A program made the translations under genes and the position numbers. DNA of 64,000 nt from Monarcha castaneiventris obscurior (taxonomy: Eukaryota > Chordata > Aves > Passeriformes > Monarchidae). Numbering within the stretch: the first letter of the stretch is position 1; the number at the start of each line of letters is the position of its first letter. Shown piece by piece: positions 13,201 through 25,278 of this stretch. The stretch lies in assembly GCA_026261815.1 (NCBI GenBank), contig JAMPIT010000417.1:5489501-5553500 (forward strand), written 5' to 3'. The notes beneath the pieces were generated by a model. That model had not been told where the DNA came from. It worked only from the letters and a program-made list of their open reading frames with translations, and searched no databases.

Positions 13201-14024
13201 ACAGCAAGGAAAGCATTACTTTGGTAGAGTAGAATGGTTTAATCTAGTATGCTCTCTCCTACAGCAGTCAGTGTTAGTTGCTTCAGAGGAAGGTACAACC
13301 TGAGGACTAACTCAGCTAACTAACCCAGAAGAAGTCTCTTTAACACTTCTCATTGTCCCAACAGAGCTTGTCTTCACCTGACTTTACCTTTTTGGCCATT
13401 GAACTTGGGGGACCTGATATTTGTACAGGTTAATTTGCACGCTCATCACACAACTGATCCAGAGTCTAAAAGTTTCTTTTTTAAGATAATACTATCTTCA
13501 CTGATAAAAAGGCGTTGTGCTTATGTTCATTCCTAAGATTTCTCTTTGGAATGCTAGAGGAGACAAACACCTGGACAACGACTACTTCACTACAGTTAGA
13601 CAAGGTCAGCATTATGCTCTAATAGTCTGATGCAGTCTTTCCAGTCACCAGGCTAGATGTAGTGTAACAACAACCACGAGGCTCTGACTTTCATTGGATT
13701 TCCTAGCAAGATGGTTACTAAAACGGAAAAACCCTGTAATTTTGTCTGTAAAAAAAGACAGGCTGCTACTTGCTTTTCTCCAGAGTATGTTAGTTGTTTT
13801 TTCCCTTCCTTTTTCCCCCTATTCAACTATCATTCTTGTGTGGTGACTCATGGCAGTAAACAGGGCTGCCTTGTGTCCTTGTGCAAGCCCCAGAAGGCAT
13901 ATGTAGGTCAACAGAGCATGTACAGAATGTCCTGCAAACTTGAATGCAATGCATTCCACATTGTGAGTGCTTACACTTAGATTTCAAAAGTGCTAAAAGT
14001 ACTTGTGGAACACGATGTCCTGGG

Positions 14025-14056
<32 letters not shown>

Positions 14057-16440
14057 GAAATCCAGTAGCAAGAAATGACATCTGCTAGGAAAAATCTGGA
14101 GCCATTCTTTTTGAGAAACTACTTTGTTTCAGATTACTCTTTGCTAAGTTGTCTAGAGATGCAGAAAGTAGAGAACATCATGAAGTTTAGGTAATGTGCA
14201 AATTCTGATTAAAACTAAACAAATTATAAAATTGTGTGGTAACCCAAACAGCTTTTTCCACTGTCCAGCTTCTTCTGTTGCTTCTATGCCTTTGCTGTAT
14301 GGCAGCTAATTATCTGATTCATGGAGTTACAACATGTATGTGTTGAGAAGTTCTGTCCAAACACTAGTCACATTTTCCAACAGTATCAGCCATGATTCAT
14401 GTGGAAAAGAGCGTGAAGCCTAGCCATGAAGATAAAAATAAAAGTTGTATGCTTTGTTCAGATCTGTAGAGCCCAAATAATATAATTTGGTTTGCCATTT
14501 CATTTCCAGAAAGTCCCAACATCCACTTCATGCTACAAAGTCGTGCCTGGGGAACTTAAATAGACTTTTGAGGACTTTCCAGATAGCTGATACTGGACTG
14601 ATGTAAAGCTGGTTACGACTTTAAAACAGCACAAAAAATCTGACACTGATGCAGCCAATCTCAAAGTTACTTTTTCCAAGTACCACTCCAGTGTATGATT
14701 CTACTGTATCAGTTTTTGACAGTTACTTTTTCCTGGTTTTCAGATTGTCTTTCCATCAATACAAATACTGATTATAAGCTGTGATTCTGACTGTGCATAA
14801 AATGGTAAGTTCACAGGTTCATAATGCATAAATTTCCCTGCCAGTAGTCTCTCTCAGTTGAGCTGGGAATAAATATAACACCAGTTAATTATGGTGATCT
14901 TATGCTTTATCTTCTCAGCTCCTTAAGATCTCCTGGGGTCATTTCAGAAATATTCCACCTTTTTTATTATTTATTCAGCCCTGAAGTTCCAGCAAATTTA
15001 TCTACCCTGGAACTGTGAACACTGGTTGTCAGAAGTAATTTCTAAACAGAGGGAAATATGTTTTAAAACAATCCTTAGACTGCAAGGAACCCAAATCTTA
15101 TCTGCCTTTCCTGGTGCAAACAAAACTACAAAATACTGCTGGATAAATTTCAGACCTTGAATCTTTCTGCAGTGTTACAAGATGGAAGTAAAGTTGGAAG
15201 CACAGGGAAGAGACGAAGTCTGACTTAGTTTCACCCTTTTATATGTCAATCGCAGAGCAAGAAGGGCTCAAAAAAAATTATGCAGGTTCTTGTTTGACCC
15301 ACAGAGTATATTTCCCTTGCAGGAGCACTGAAAATGTGTCTTTGTAAGAAAATGCCATTTATCAAATGCACACAATGTCCCTGGGAAACATAAGCCATAT
15401 ACAAAGGTCAGGAGACCTCTTGTAACTTTTACCTCTCTTGTTTGAGGGCTTAGGACTCTTTGCTTCAGATTGGAGAGAAGTCACACAGAGAGGGATTTGA
15501 AGAGGGTCAAATGAACGATGAAGAGGCTGAGATGAGCTCTGTTCTGCAAAGAAAGGGTTTCAGCTGGGATCCTTGGAGAAAACTATCCATCTCAGCTCTT
15601 CCAGCTTCACCTAGTTAGGCTTCTTCTTCTTCAACAGTTATGTCAAGGAGAGGCATCAGATCAGTGAATTCCTTTCAGCCATGTCTTTCTCTTACCCAGC
15701 CTCATCCGCTGAGGGTTGTGCTTGTGCTCAGTGGGGAACAGATTTTATTGCACTGTCTTGGAAATGGCTTCCATCTGGTTTTTATACTCTAAATTCTGGA
15801 TTATATGTAATTACTTTAGCCCAGGTTTTAAAATAGATCCATACAGCTTTGCAAGAGATTTCAACTGCTAAGCACCGTTTCTCCTATGCTGTTAGTGAGC
15901 CACTGAATTTCCATTAGCAGAGTATCTCAACCAAGGACATCTTGAAATTGTAGCATGATGTTTACTTGTCATGCTCTGGTGCTGTGTGAACACTTTCCAG
16001 ATTTACCATTGCTAGTTGAGAACCTGAGCACGTCAGAAAATTTTGTAGACTTTGGTTTTGACAATTCCTTCATCATCCTGATAGATAATCTCCATTGGTT
16101 CATCTCCTGATTGTCTTCAGATACTGTTAATAGTTCAGGAACAAATATGTACCTCAGATGTAATAACACAAATTTGTCCCCTTCAAGTTTCTGCTGACAG
16201 TACAGGAAAAAAAACTTGGGGGAAACAAAAGGCAGGAGGTTTGAACCCTGATGTTCAAGAATGGATAAAATTTTATTTTCTTTAAAATCCTCCATAGTCA
16301 AAGGAGACTTAACACCATTTCCATCAGAAAAAAACAAAAGAATAAAACAAATTCTTTAACCTGTAAATCTGCCAGCCAGTATTCCAAATCCTGGGTTGTT
16401 GGGCTTTTTGCTTTAATATTTAAGATCACAAAACAGCCTG
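7291..16440. other. Long non-coding stretch
   Basis: About 9 kb without a supportable exon. It holds a run of 18 T at 11126-11143, an A-run at 14025-14052 and scattered short open frames (for example 7929-8297, 10979-11401 and 15969-16337 on the minus strand) with no domain or paired splice sites. Either intron or intergenic DNA would fit. Confidence 0.35.
14025..14052. repeat. Poly(A) tract, 28 A
   Basis: An uninterrupted run of 28 adenines. I could not find a processed gene copy upstream of it, so it is listed as a simple homopolymer rather than the tail of a retropseudogene. Confidence 0.9.
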
Positions 16441-16454
16441 ACACAGCAGGAGCT

Positions 16455-16670
16455 GGGAGCTGTAAGAACCCTGAGGTTGAACCAGTTAGGAAACCAGGTC
16501 TGACTGTGTGAGAATGAGGTGTTTAGGGTGTTAGGCTGCTCACCGGAGTCGCTGCAAAGGGACCTCGGTCCCATTACTTAAAGTCTCTGGTGGTGAGAGT
16601 GTGACTGCCAGAGTGCTTCTGGATGGGCAGACAGGAAAGTTTCCTGAACAGGAGGGCTGTGAAATACCTG
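16455..16670 (+). mobile_element. ERV-like repeat (copy 1 of a pair)
   Basis: This block is clearly related to 32300-32490 in the same orientation. Shared landmarks in order are AACCAGTTAGGAAACC, the GGGACCTCGGTC segment, GGTGGTGAGAGTGTGACTGC, CCAGAGTG and CAGACAGGAAAGTTTCC. The second copy has an upstream TATA-like element, which suggests LTR plus leader sequence of an endogenous retrovirus. No gag, pol or env frame is visible. The family is unidentified. Confidence 0.6.
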
Positions 16671-18074
16671 CCTTCTTCACTTGTCAAGTTTCTGGCCATT
16701 TTGCTGAGATGCAGGTATGAGCTTAGCTAGTTTATCTTTCATCCCTCTCTCTTCCTCTGAGCTTTATCAGCTACTCAGCAGGTGACAGCTTCTATCTATA
16801 GAGGTATGCAGGTGGAAATAAAGAAAAAAAAATAAAGAAAAAACCCTGAACAAATCTTTATTGCTCAAATACTAGGCCAAGCACCAGCAAGGATGACATT
16901 TTCTTTTCTTTATCACTTTTTGATTATTTTTACTCCCAGTTTGAAGTGCACTCGAAAAGAGTGCATATTTTTTTCACTTGCAGTTCATTTCTACGCAACT
17001 ATCAAGCCTATACAGACTTGATATTCACTTGGAGAGCATCTGAGGAATCTGCAGTTGTGATTGTAATTGCACACTCAGACCTTGTGATAAATTATCAGAA
17101 TTGTGCAGTGTTGCTCTAAGCTGGTGAGGAATTGATGAGGCTGGTTGAGAAAAACATGAGCTGGACCTCTTGCTTATCTAGCAGCTGGCTTGAGCAAGGC
17201 CTAATGATTGAAGCATCCTCCATAAAAAGAACAGGGATCTGTCAGGGGGATCATGATGGGGCTGTATTGAAGCACAAAATGAGAGAAAAGTGTGGCCACT
17301 CTAGGGAGGTCTGAACCCTTTTCTGCATAGCCTCGTAAACAAGTTGTAACTGCAAACACTTGTAATGCATGGTGCACTGGTGTTTAGACAGGAGGTTGAC
17401 ATCAGGTCAATATGATTTGAGAACAGGAGAAAGCTGTACACAAGTAAATGGAGAAGTTTATCCAGGTGCAGAGGAATGCCAGATGGAGAGTGACAGGCAG
17501 CAGAATGGCTTATCTGAAACATACATGGATTCAGTGTGACCCTGTTTCCTGCAGGACTCTCATGTGTACAGCACCGAAACAGGTGAGATGACTCAGTGCC
17601 AGCTTCTTGGATATATTTGTCAGTGTTGCTGTGGGAAGCCAGAAACCAGCAGGAAGGTTACAAAGGCCTCTTCTCTGTTGGTCTTCGGATGTAATGAGGT
17701 CATTCCTTCTCCTCTTGATGTAATCTGGCAGCGGGTATAAAGCCATTTCCTGAAACTATGTGAGTCCTACTGACTCATTAGTTTTCCTTTGGTTTTCTTT
17801 AAAAAGAATAAGTGGGTTCTAAGGCAGAAGATTAAACACATCTAAGGCGATGGTACGTTCAAATTGGCTCATTGGTATGTTTTTAAATGTCTTCCAAGCC
17901 TTTTCTTTGTTAGTCATGTTTATTTAAAAGGTGTACACTGATGTTAGAACCTGGGCATATAATTACCACTGCCTTCCAGAACCAGGTTTGGTTTTTTGTT
18001 TTGGTTTTGTTTCTTTGGGTTTTTTTTCCTGTCATATACATTCACTGATTTCCATGTATTTTCTTTTTTCCTGG
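16671..18074. other. Non-coding stretch
   Basis: Nothing beyond short, unsupported open frames on both strands. Confidence 0.35.
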
Positions 18075-18193
18075 TGTCATGGTTTAACCACGTTATTATT
18101 ATCATACTTAATTCAAAACACAGCACTTATTGACTACTAAGAAGAAAATTACCTCTGCCAGCTGAAAATTAACCTGGCTGAAACCAAGATACA
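18075..18193 (+). mobile_element. 119-bp minimal LTR remnant (TGTC...TACA)
   Basis: It begins TGTCATGGTTTAACCACG and ends with AAAACACAGCAC, CTACTAAGAAGAAAATTA and GGCTGAAACCAAGATACA. Both ends match the termini of a widespread avian LTR family, but the middle several hundred bases are missing. The TG...CA ends are intact. I saw no obvious 5-bp target-site duplication. Confidence 0.75.
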
Positions 18194-18511
18194 TGAAGGA
18201 AAATACCACGTAATTCTAGAAAAGCACCTCTTTGGAAGGAGATAGGCAAATTACATTTGTAATATGGAAAGGAAGCTGGTGGTTTGCCCCCTCAAAAATA
18301 TTTCCAGAAAAAGTGACTTGGATTCCAGTACACATACATGCAGCATCACTATATTTCTAATTTCTCAAACAGATCTCCTATGGACTTATACTTTTTCTTG
18401 CCTACAATATGTCAGTCTCAAAATTAAAAATATCTTGTAGTCTGTTTGTTTAAGATCAGAAGGCAAATGTTATATCTGCTGATCAACTGGCAGGATACCC
18501 CAGTATTAACA

Positions 18512-19020
18512 TGTTGTTGCAGGAATGGCTCTCCCCAGTTTAGTGCTCCCACTGAAACTCCAAACCACACACTGCTAGTTCACTCCCTGCCTTTCCTCTC
18601 CGCCTCCGTGCTGCAGTGGATTGGAGAGAAGAATTGGAGGCACAATAGGCAAAGATCACAGGCTGAAACAAGAAAATGAACAGTAACAACAATAATATTA
18701 ATAACAAAAGTGTATAAAAGAGAGAGTGCAGAGCTTGACCTGACCACAGCCACGCCATGCTGACCACTCCCTCAACTCAGAACCAGCGTTACCCCACCGC
18801 TCTGACCATCATGCTTGCTTGACTAGCAGGAACCCCTTCTCCCCTGGAACCAGGAGGGTTTCTTCCCCCTCCCTGCCCCCAGCAACCCAGGAATGACTGA
18901 GGTGGTGCGGAATAACTGCCAGGTCCTGGCCATGCCCCCTCCCCCATTACTGCAAAAATGAACTCTGTCCTGGCTGGAACCAGGAGATAGGGTGCAATTG
19001 GTCTTCGTGTTCCACATTGT
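18512..19020 (+). mobile_element. ERV LTR fragment (copy 2 of a pair)
   Basis: This is homologous to 6866-7290: CCCCAGTTTAGTGCTCCC, AACTCCAAACCACACACTGC, AATTGGAGGCACAATAGG and GCAAAGATCACAGGCTGA have counterparts there in the same order. A TATAAAAG motif lies near 18713. The GC-rich 3' half is better preserved than in the other copy. There is no associated coding sequence. Limits are approximate, and its relation to the minimal LTR 320 bp upstream (one interrupted element or two insertions) is open. Confidence 0.7.
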
Positions 19021-22000
19021 CTCTTATCTGCCTCTTGGTGTTGGATATTTGTAAGAGTGAGCTGTTCATTTTTAAGGAACTTTTGCTGGGTTTCAAGTTA
19101 ATCAGTTCTCACCTGCTAGCATGCCTATACAGGAAACTGCCAAGGAAAACACATTTGCTTCAGTTAAAATATTAGATTGTTTTTCTCCATGCTTTTAATT
19201 TTAAAAACTTTGATTAAAAGAGACCTTGAAGTATTTTTTAAAAGGGAAAAATTACATGAATGTCCAGTACCATTTCATTTCATACGTGCTTCCCTTACAG
19301 AATGAGAGTTTTCCTACATTAGAAGTTAAGTACTGTGATAACTGGTCTGTGGCAGAAATTGTATGTTACACATTTGTTGTAACATTCCTCAGCTGTCTAT
19401 GGTGCTCATACCAATAGCATGACATATTTAGGTATGCCACGGTAAAACAGAACCACCCGCGCTATAATTATTACCTATGTGAGACACCTGCTGAAGGTCC
19501 AATTAGGAACATACAAGTCTGTTCATGGATGAGTATATATATGGTGATGTAATGATCATAAATATTGCTGAGCCTTTGTTGGTTTGGATACTTCTAAGAT
19601 ACATATTTTTATGGGTATATTAACCCAATTTTATTGCATGCAGGTAAGGGGAGCACAGTAGTACATAGGCTTAGAAGTTAATTGACTGACTAGGCTTGGT
19701 AGTTTACAAAGTAAATCTCTTCAAAAGTCACTCATGAGAGCCTTATTGTAAGTATTTAATACTACCTTGCAATACTAATGTGCAGGCATGCAGCTGTGAA
19801 AGGGATTTGAATATATGACCTTCTGCTTACAGATGCAATAATGTAAAGCAGGAGAGTGTGCAGTGTGCAAGGCTGCATTAGCTTTCTTGCCTCTCAGGAG
19901 AGGAAGTTAGAGGAATGTGTTATTAAAACTGAACAGTTGTAAACAGTGGGATTTCACAACAGAGATGACATTGCAAAGGCATCCTGAATTGGTAAATGTG
20001 TATCTTGACTTACTTAACCACATATTTCTACTTTATTTACAAAATATACAGAAGTGGAGTTGTGGGGACATTGGCAAATAGGTCCTTCTTATCTGCATTC
20101 TATTTTCAGCTGTAGTTTAGCCTTGCTGTAGGAAAAAAATCATTATTTCACACCTCATCATTCAGTGATGTAGTTTCCATGCAGTCATGTTCTTAGCCAC
20201 CACCACTCAGTGTTTATATGAGCTAAGGGGAAGGCTAAGCATTTTCCTGTAAGGACTCCACCAGAGTTCAGGTTTGAGAGACACGGAAGTCATTTCAGTG
20301 GGTGCAGCGATGATGCCATTGCACAGTACTCTTTGTTCTTAACTCTCCTGACCCTGCCTGATGGAGTGCTTCCCTTATGGCTCTCACTTCCTTCTTTCAT
20401 TGACATTACACTTCCTGTCTCCAGTGGTCCTTCACAAACTCTCATTCTCTTTGTTTTTCCTGCAACCAAGCCCTTCCTTTTTTTCCCCGCCAAATAAAGC
20501 AGACAGACATATATATATAAAGGCACACCCTGAAACTGAAAAACCTACACAGAAATCACGGAACCAAAAACGTCACAGCTACTGTTTTGCTCTACTTTTG
20601 TCCTTTTTGTCCTTCACATCTGTCTCACTCTTTAGATTTAAAGCATTCCTTACGCTTCAAAATGAAAGTGTTAGTGCACTGTAAAACCTTAAATATTTTC
20701 AACAATTCCAACAATAGAACATTTAACTGCAACCATTGCATAAAAGAGCTTGAAAACTATTTAACTTTATTAAAGTTTCCTCTTTCTCTCCCACACAAAC
20801 ACCTTTCCTGTATTTTTTTTTAGTGATTAAAAAGAAGAATCTGGGGGCAAATGAAAAATTCATGTACATTAAATTTGTCCGGCAGAAAAACATCATCGAA
20901 AATTAGCCATTTTCTTCAACTGCAGAGTGGAGAATTAGGAAATCCTACCTGTATTTTTTCTGAAGGGATTTACAGTAAATCCAGTATTTGTTGTAATACA
21001 TCTTTGTAAGATACTGTAATAGGATGATTTCCCCTTTGTATCTTACTTTTAATCTGTATAATTGTATTACTTACTATTTCCACCTCTCACTTGACTGTAA
21101 ATGCATGCAAGTCACGTTCCATCTTGAAACTGAAATAGAGAATAAAAAGATCCCTAACATGGTGTTTAGCCACAAAACCTTGCATTTCCAAAACATACAA
21201 TGAAATTATGAGTTAATATAAACAAGGATAACTGTTGCTTTTCACATGAATGAAAGGCAGTTATTTTAGTTATATGTCCCTTAGCAATGACTTATTTATT
21301 TTGCAACCAAACAGTAAAACCAGCTTTTAATTCATAAAGTAGAGCAACCCAGACTAGGATGCTCAGAAACTGCAGCATCATTGCTAACTGTCTTAGTGCA
21401 CAGTATGGCAGCTTTAGCTGAAACCCCCAGTAGCTGACTGTTTCCCTCAAGCACAGGCATCTCAGCTTCTGAAGGCCCGCTGCAATAAACCCTCCAGTTC
21501 AATGGAGAAGATCTACATTTTGTCCCATGCCAAGTTCCCCTCAGTAGGGAAGGGACAAGTTACATCCCAGGCTGCAGCCAGGGAATCTGCTTTTGGGAAG
21601 AACAGCACACTGAGAGGCGTGTGTCATGGACATGGCCTGTCATTACTCCTAATGGAGTAGTGGCTCTGTCCACTCCTGATTCACCACATGGCAAACAGGC
21701 ATGAGTGATCTTGGGTGCCAGAGTGAGGGGAGGCAGCAGCACTGCACTGGCAGTGCGTGAGCTGTGGGTGATGTAAAACAAGACAAGATTTTGAGTAAGC
21801 CTGAAGCTTCCTCAGTCAGGGATCCATAGTCTGTTTGTTCCTAAAGTGTTTTGTTGTTAGTGCAAATGTCAGATAACAGTGTTAAAGATCTACAGTCCTG
21901 CTTTCTCACTACCCTGTTTATGGGCTTCAGGGTCTCACTACCCCGAGGTTTATGGCATCATTTACAAAATCAGAATTGTATATTAACAAATCAATATATC

Positions 22001-22902
22001 AATGCACATGGTGAAGTGTGGGGGCAGAGGAAACTCTCACCTTCATTTGCTAAATAGCAAACAAGGACACATGCAATAGTTGGATATATGAAATAAAATA
22101 TGGTGATTTCAATAGAACAGTTGACTTTAAAAATGTTACTGTTCTGTGCTTGATATTAAACACGTTTTCAATTTCAACTCAAGGTGAGTCTAAAGTAAGG
22201 TCTCTTGACTGATGGAATTATTCTTTTCTGTATATCTTATAAAGAATAGCATACATTTTTTCTAATGCAGAAGACCATAATTTGACCAATGGGTGCTGGT
22301 GATAGTGATAAAGAAGGAGACAGAAAGGCAAGGAAATTTATCACATCAACTAGAAACCAGGAATAAAATTCTGCACTTTAGAAATGCTATAAAGTGCGTT
22401 CATGAATCATAAAACGAACTTGTAGCACAGTGATTTGTACTTACAGTAGAATTCTGATGGCTGAAGAACTTGGGATAGATAGTGCTTTTTTGCAGCACAG
22501 GAACTGGGGAGTGAGGGAGCATTAAATCTGCTGCTTCACAAATTTACTTTGAGACTATGGCAGTGAATCTGGCTAGATATTTGCTTCTAGCCTGGCTCCC
22601 CATCAGCTGCTCCTTAATATACCCACTTCACAGATAGTAGGAAAATTGATACTAAAATGGCAATTCTAAAATGCTGAACAGAAGTCCTGTAGAATAGGTC
22701 TAGTACCAGAAATTCAGCTTGACATTAGGGATTTTAACAAAACAATGAAAAAATACTTTCCCATTGCACAGTTTGATAGTAAGGGAAAAAATTCAGAACT
22801 GGTTTCTCTTGTGGATGCAAGAGACACAAGTTTAATTCCTGGAGTAGAACGAAACTCAAGAAGATCAAAAGTAGATACATTTTTATTTATCTTCGAGAAT
22901 AT
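19021..22902. other. Non-coding stretch
   Basis: About 3.9 kb of AT-rich DNA with no supported exon. Open frames such as 20361-20684 and 21560-21781 (minus) have no recognisable domain. Confidence 0.35.
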
Positions 22903-23298
22903 AATCATAGAATCACAGAATGGTTTTTGTTGGGAAGGACTTTTAAAGGCCATCTAGTTCAGTCTGTTGCAACAACCAAAGACACTTTCAACTTGATCAG
23001 GCTTCTCAGGGCCCCATCCAACGTGACCTTGCACGTTTCCAAGGACAGGACACCTACCACCTCTCTGGGCAACCTGTTCTACCCTCACTGTAAAATACTG
23101 ATTCCTTATATCTAATGTAAATCAGCCTTCCTTCAGTTTGAAACCATTACACCTTGTTCTGTCGCAACCAACCCTGCTAAAAGTCTTTCCCCATCTTTCC
23201 TATAGGCCTCCTTTAGGTACTGGAAGGCTGCAATATTGCCTTGCTGGAGCCTTTTCTTCTCCAGAATAAACAACCCCAACTCTCTCAGCCTACTAACA
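22903..23298 (-). mobile_element. CR1 LINE 3' fragment
   Basis: It begins with the reversed CR1 tail (AATCATAGAATCACAGAATGG), followed by GGGCCCCATCCAACGTGACC, CCACCTCTCTGGGCAACCTG and CCTTGCTGGAGCCTTTTC, the standard order for a minus-strand CR1. It is 5'-truncated. Confidence 0.95.
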
Positions 23299-23930
23299 TA
23301 TAAGTAACTATAGCAAAACTGATGTTTCGTCTGTGACTCAACAGACGAGCAGCTACAATGCTGCAGAAATATAGTTGCTTTGCAGAGTTTTACTATGATT
23401 AGCAATCAGTAGTGTTGTGTTAGTGATTAGAAGTATGAGAACCTTGCATAAAACTATAATTGGGGTGCCCCAGTTTGGCTGGGGACACATCACACGCATG
23501 CATAAATATTTACCACCCTTGTATTCTGTATTTTTTGTCTTAGCCACTCTACCCATTTGGCATGAGCCAGGCATGAATTTTCAGAACATCTAGGACAGAA
23601 AACCAAAAAATGTTACCTATCGTGCAGACATCTTGCTTTCTCCATTAGCTTCCTCTGGACCTCTCTCACTTTGTGACCTCTTTTGCTGGGATGTGAAGTC
23701 TAGATCTCAGGAAGTCTGTAAACGCATTCTAGTTGAGGGAACTGTATCTACTGGTCATTACTAATGCTACTGATAAAAGGAAAGTACAACCCTGGTGACC
23801 AGGTTTAGAGAGCAACTCCACTGCCTGAGAGTGATATGCTTAATTGGCTGCTTCTGATCTCCGTCTCCACCAAGAGAACCAGAACTAGGGCGGGGATGGT
23901 CTGTAAAGCCCTTTCACATCACAGCAGCCT
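23299..23930. other. Flank of CpG island B
   Basis: AT-rich and non-coding as far as I can see, with composition shifting to GC-rich at about 23930. Confidence 0.35.
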
Positions 23931-24232
23931 CTCAGCTTCCCCTGTCTGTGCATTGGAGAGGAGGGCACAGAGCAGACTGGCAGGGCGAGCTGTGCCTGCC
24001 GAGAGCCATCCCGAGGGACGGCCGGAGCCAGATCCCGCGGCACCAGGCCAACGCTGCCCCGGCACACCAGCCCCTTCCTACAGGCACTGGCTGTGCCCTC
24101 TTCCGCCTCAGCCGATCCTTGATCCTGCTGTTTGCCCTGTCTGCGGCCTGTTTTCTAGGCAGGTTCCCGGCGCCCCCCACCCGCCCTGCCATGTTCCGAG
24201 CTCTCCGGAGGCACCTCATGCCCCGATCCCCG

Positions 24233-24245
24233 GTTGCCAGGCAAC
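24233..24245. promoter_or_regulatory. Palindromic X-box in CpG island B
   Basis: GTTGCCAGGCAAC is a 13-bp inverted repeat (GTTGCC-A-GGCAAC... sharing the central base) fitting the RFX X-box consensus. Its place inside a CpG island makes a functional role more likely than for the other two copies in this window. Confidence 0.6.
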
Positions 24246-24250
24246 GCCGA

Positions 24251-24284
24251 ATGCCTCACGCGTCGCCGCGGAATGGCTCCCGCT
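24251..24284 (+). CDS. Candidate first coding exon of an unidentified small gene
   Basis: An ATG at 24251, six bases after the X-box, opens MPHASPRNGSR and reaches a GTGAGG donor at 24285. The exon would end in phase 1, which fits the candidate exon at 25213 in frame. Weak points are the T before the donor (G is usual) and a start codon so close to the X-box, which would leave a very short 5' UTR or put the site inside it. The sequence suits no protein I recognise. The alternative is that the island starts a non-coding RNA or a leftward transcript. Confidence 0.18.
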
Positions 24285-25212
24285 GTGAGGCTGCCATGGC
24301 CCTGGGGCCCTGCGGCTCCGTCCACAGGCCCGAGTCACCCAGCCCGGGCCGCATTCCCTGCCTTGCCCTGCACGGTTATGGGACCACTGCCCACTCCATG
24401 GCTCTGAAAAACACGATGAAAATCATCTTGTTCGTAGTTTTGTTCACTAAAGCAGAACCTGGGCATTCAGATGGGCTGCGCAACCCAGTATCACGCACCT
24501 CACTGTGGTCACAGTTCAGCCAGCAGGCAGATATGCTTTGTTTTACTTCCATGAACGCCATATGTTGGTGGAATTAGTGTTCTCTAAAGTTACTTAGGGG
24601 AGTTGAAGGGCGTTTGTGCATGTGCAGGCACGTGCCTGTGGATGGCCAGAGAGGAGCCATCATAAAGGGATCCTCTTGAGTGGGAAGTAAGTCCCTAAAA
24701 GCATTTGGTTTCCTTTTCTAGGAAAACTACTCTTACCACCCTACCAGTGAACTAGCAAGCAAGTAATAAGTAATGGTGCTAATCTTTGGCAGGAAGCAGA
24801 ATGGTATCAGGGAAATCCAAAACCCTTCTCGCAAATGGACATTACTTCTGAGTAATTTGAAGAAGCCACTTTAAAACTAGAGGGAGCAAGTCCACTTAAA
24901 AAAAAAAAAAAAAAAACTGCTGCAAAGCACAAGAAATTATTCATCCAAGCAAAATCTGAAACAGCACAAACCTATAACCCCTTTGCAACATGTAGGTGGC
25001 TTTCCTGCATAAATAGCTTCACCTCCTTTTCAGTATTATTGTAGGGTAATTCCAGTTCTCACAGTTTTGATGGATCTATATAAAACAACTTTGGTTTTCT
25101 GCCATTGCTCCAGTGCTGTAGCTTACAGGTTTGCCAGTTGGTAGCTATGTGGTTCCTCACTGGTTTTGCTGTTGGGTCACCAAAACTGTGAATGAACCTG
25201 CTCTTTTCTCAG

Positions 25213-25278
25213 CTGAGAAGCCCTGGACAGTTTCACATTTCTGGCAGAAGTGGAAAGCCATGGACACACTGAGAAAGG
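25213..25278 (+). CDS. Candidate internal coding exon of an unidentified gene
   Basis: A good acceptor (CTGCTCTTTTCTCAG) is followed by 66 bases and a GTAAGG donor at 25279. The frame reads EKPWTVSHFWQKWKAMDTLRK, rich in Trp and Lys and with a coding-like look, and is phase 1 at both ends. A second donor, CAG|GTGAGA at 25321, would lengthen the exon to 108 bases and keep the same phase. The open frame continues on both sides. It joins in frame to the candidate first exon at 24251. It does not join directly to 27424, which starts in phase 0, so at least one exon would be missing. The family is unknown. Confidence 0.3.

Larger units (their letters stand above)
23931..24400. promoter_or_regulatory. 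CpG island B, probable promoter with X-box
   Basis: Roughly 450 bases of GC- and CpG-rich sequence in AT-rich surroundings. It contains a palindromic RFX site at 24233-24245, a pattern known from promoters of many ciliary genes in animals. A 209-codon plus-strand frame across it (23948-24577) has the Arg/Pro/Ala-rich look of a GC artefact and no domain. The candidate downstream exons lie on the plus strand. Confidence 0.6.

Noticed and set aside
14025..14052. A 28-base A-run as the tail of a processed pseudogene.
   Set aside because: No coding-like sequence precedes it on the plus strand and no flanking duplication is evident.
15969..16337. A 122-codon minus-strand frame.
   Set aside because: No domain, no good splice sites and low-complexity surroundings.
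23948..24577. A 209-codon plus-strand frame across CpG island B.
   Set aside because: No domain, island-type composition in its first part, and it runs through likely splice donors into AT-rich sequence.
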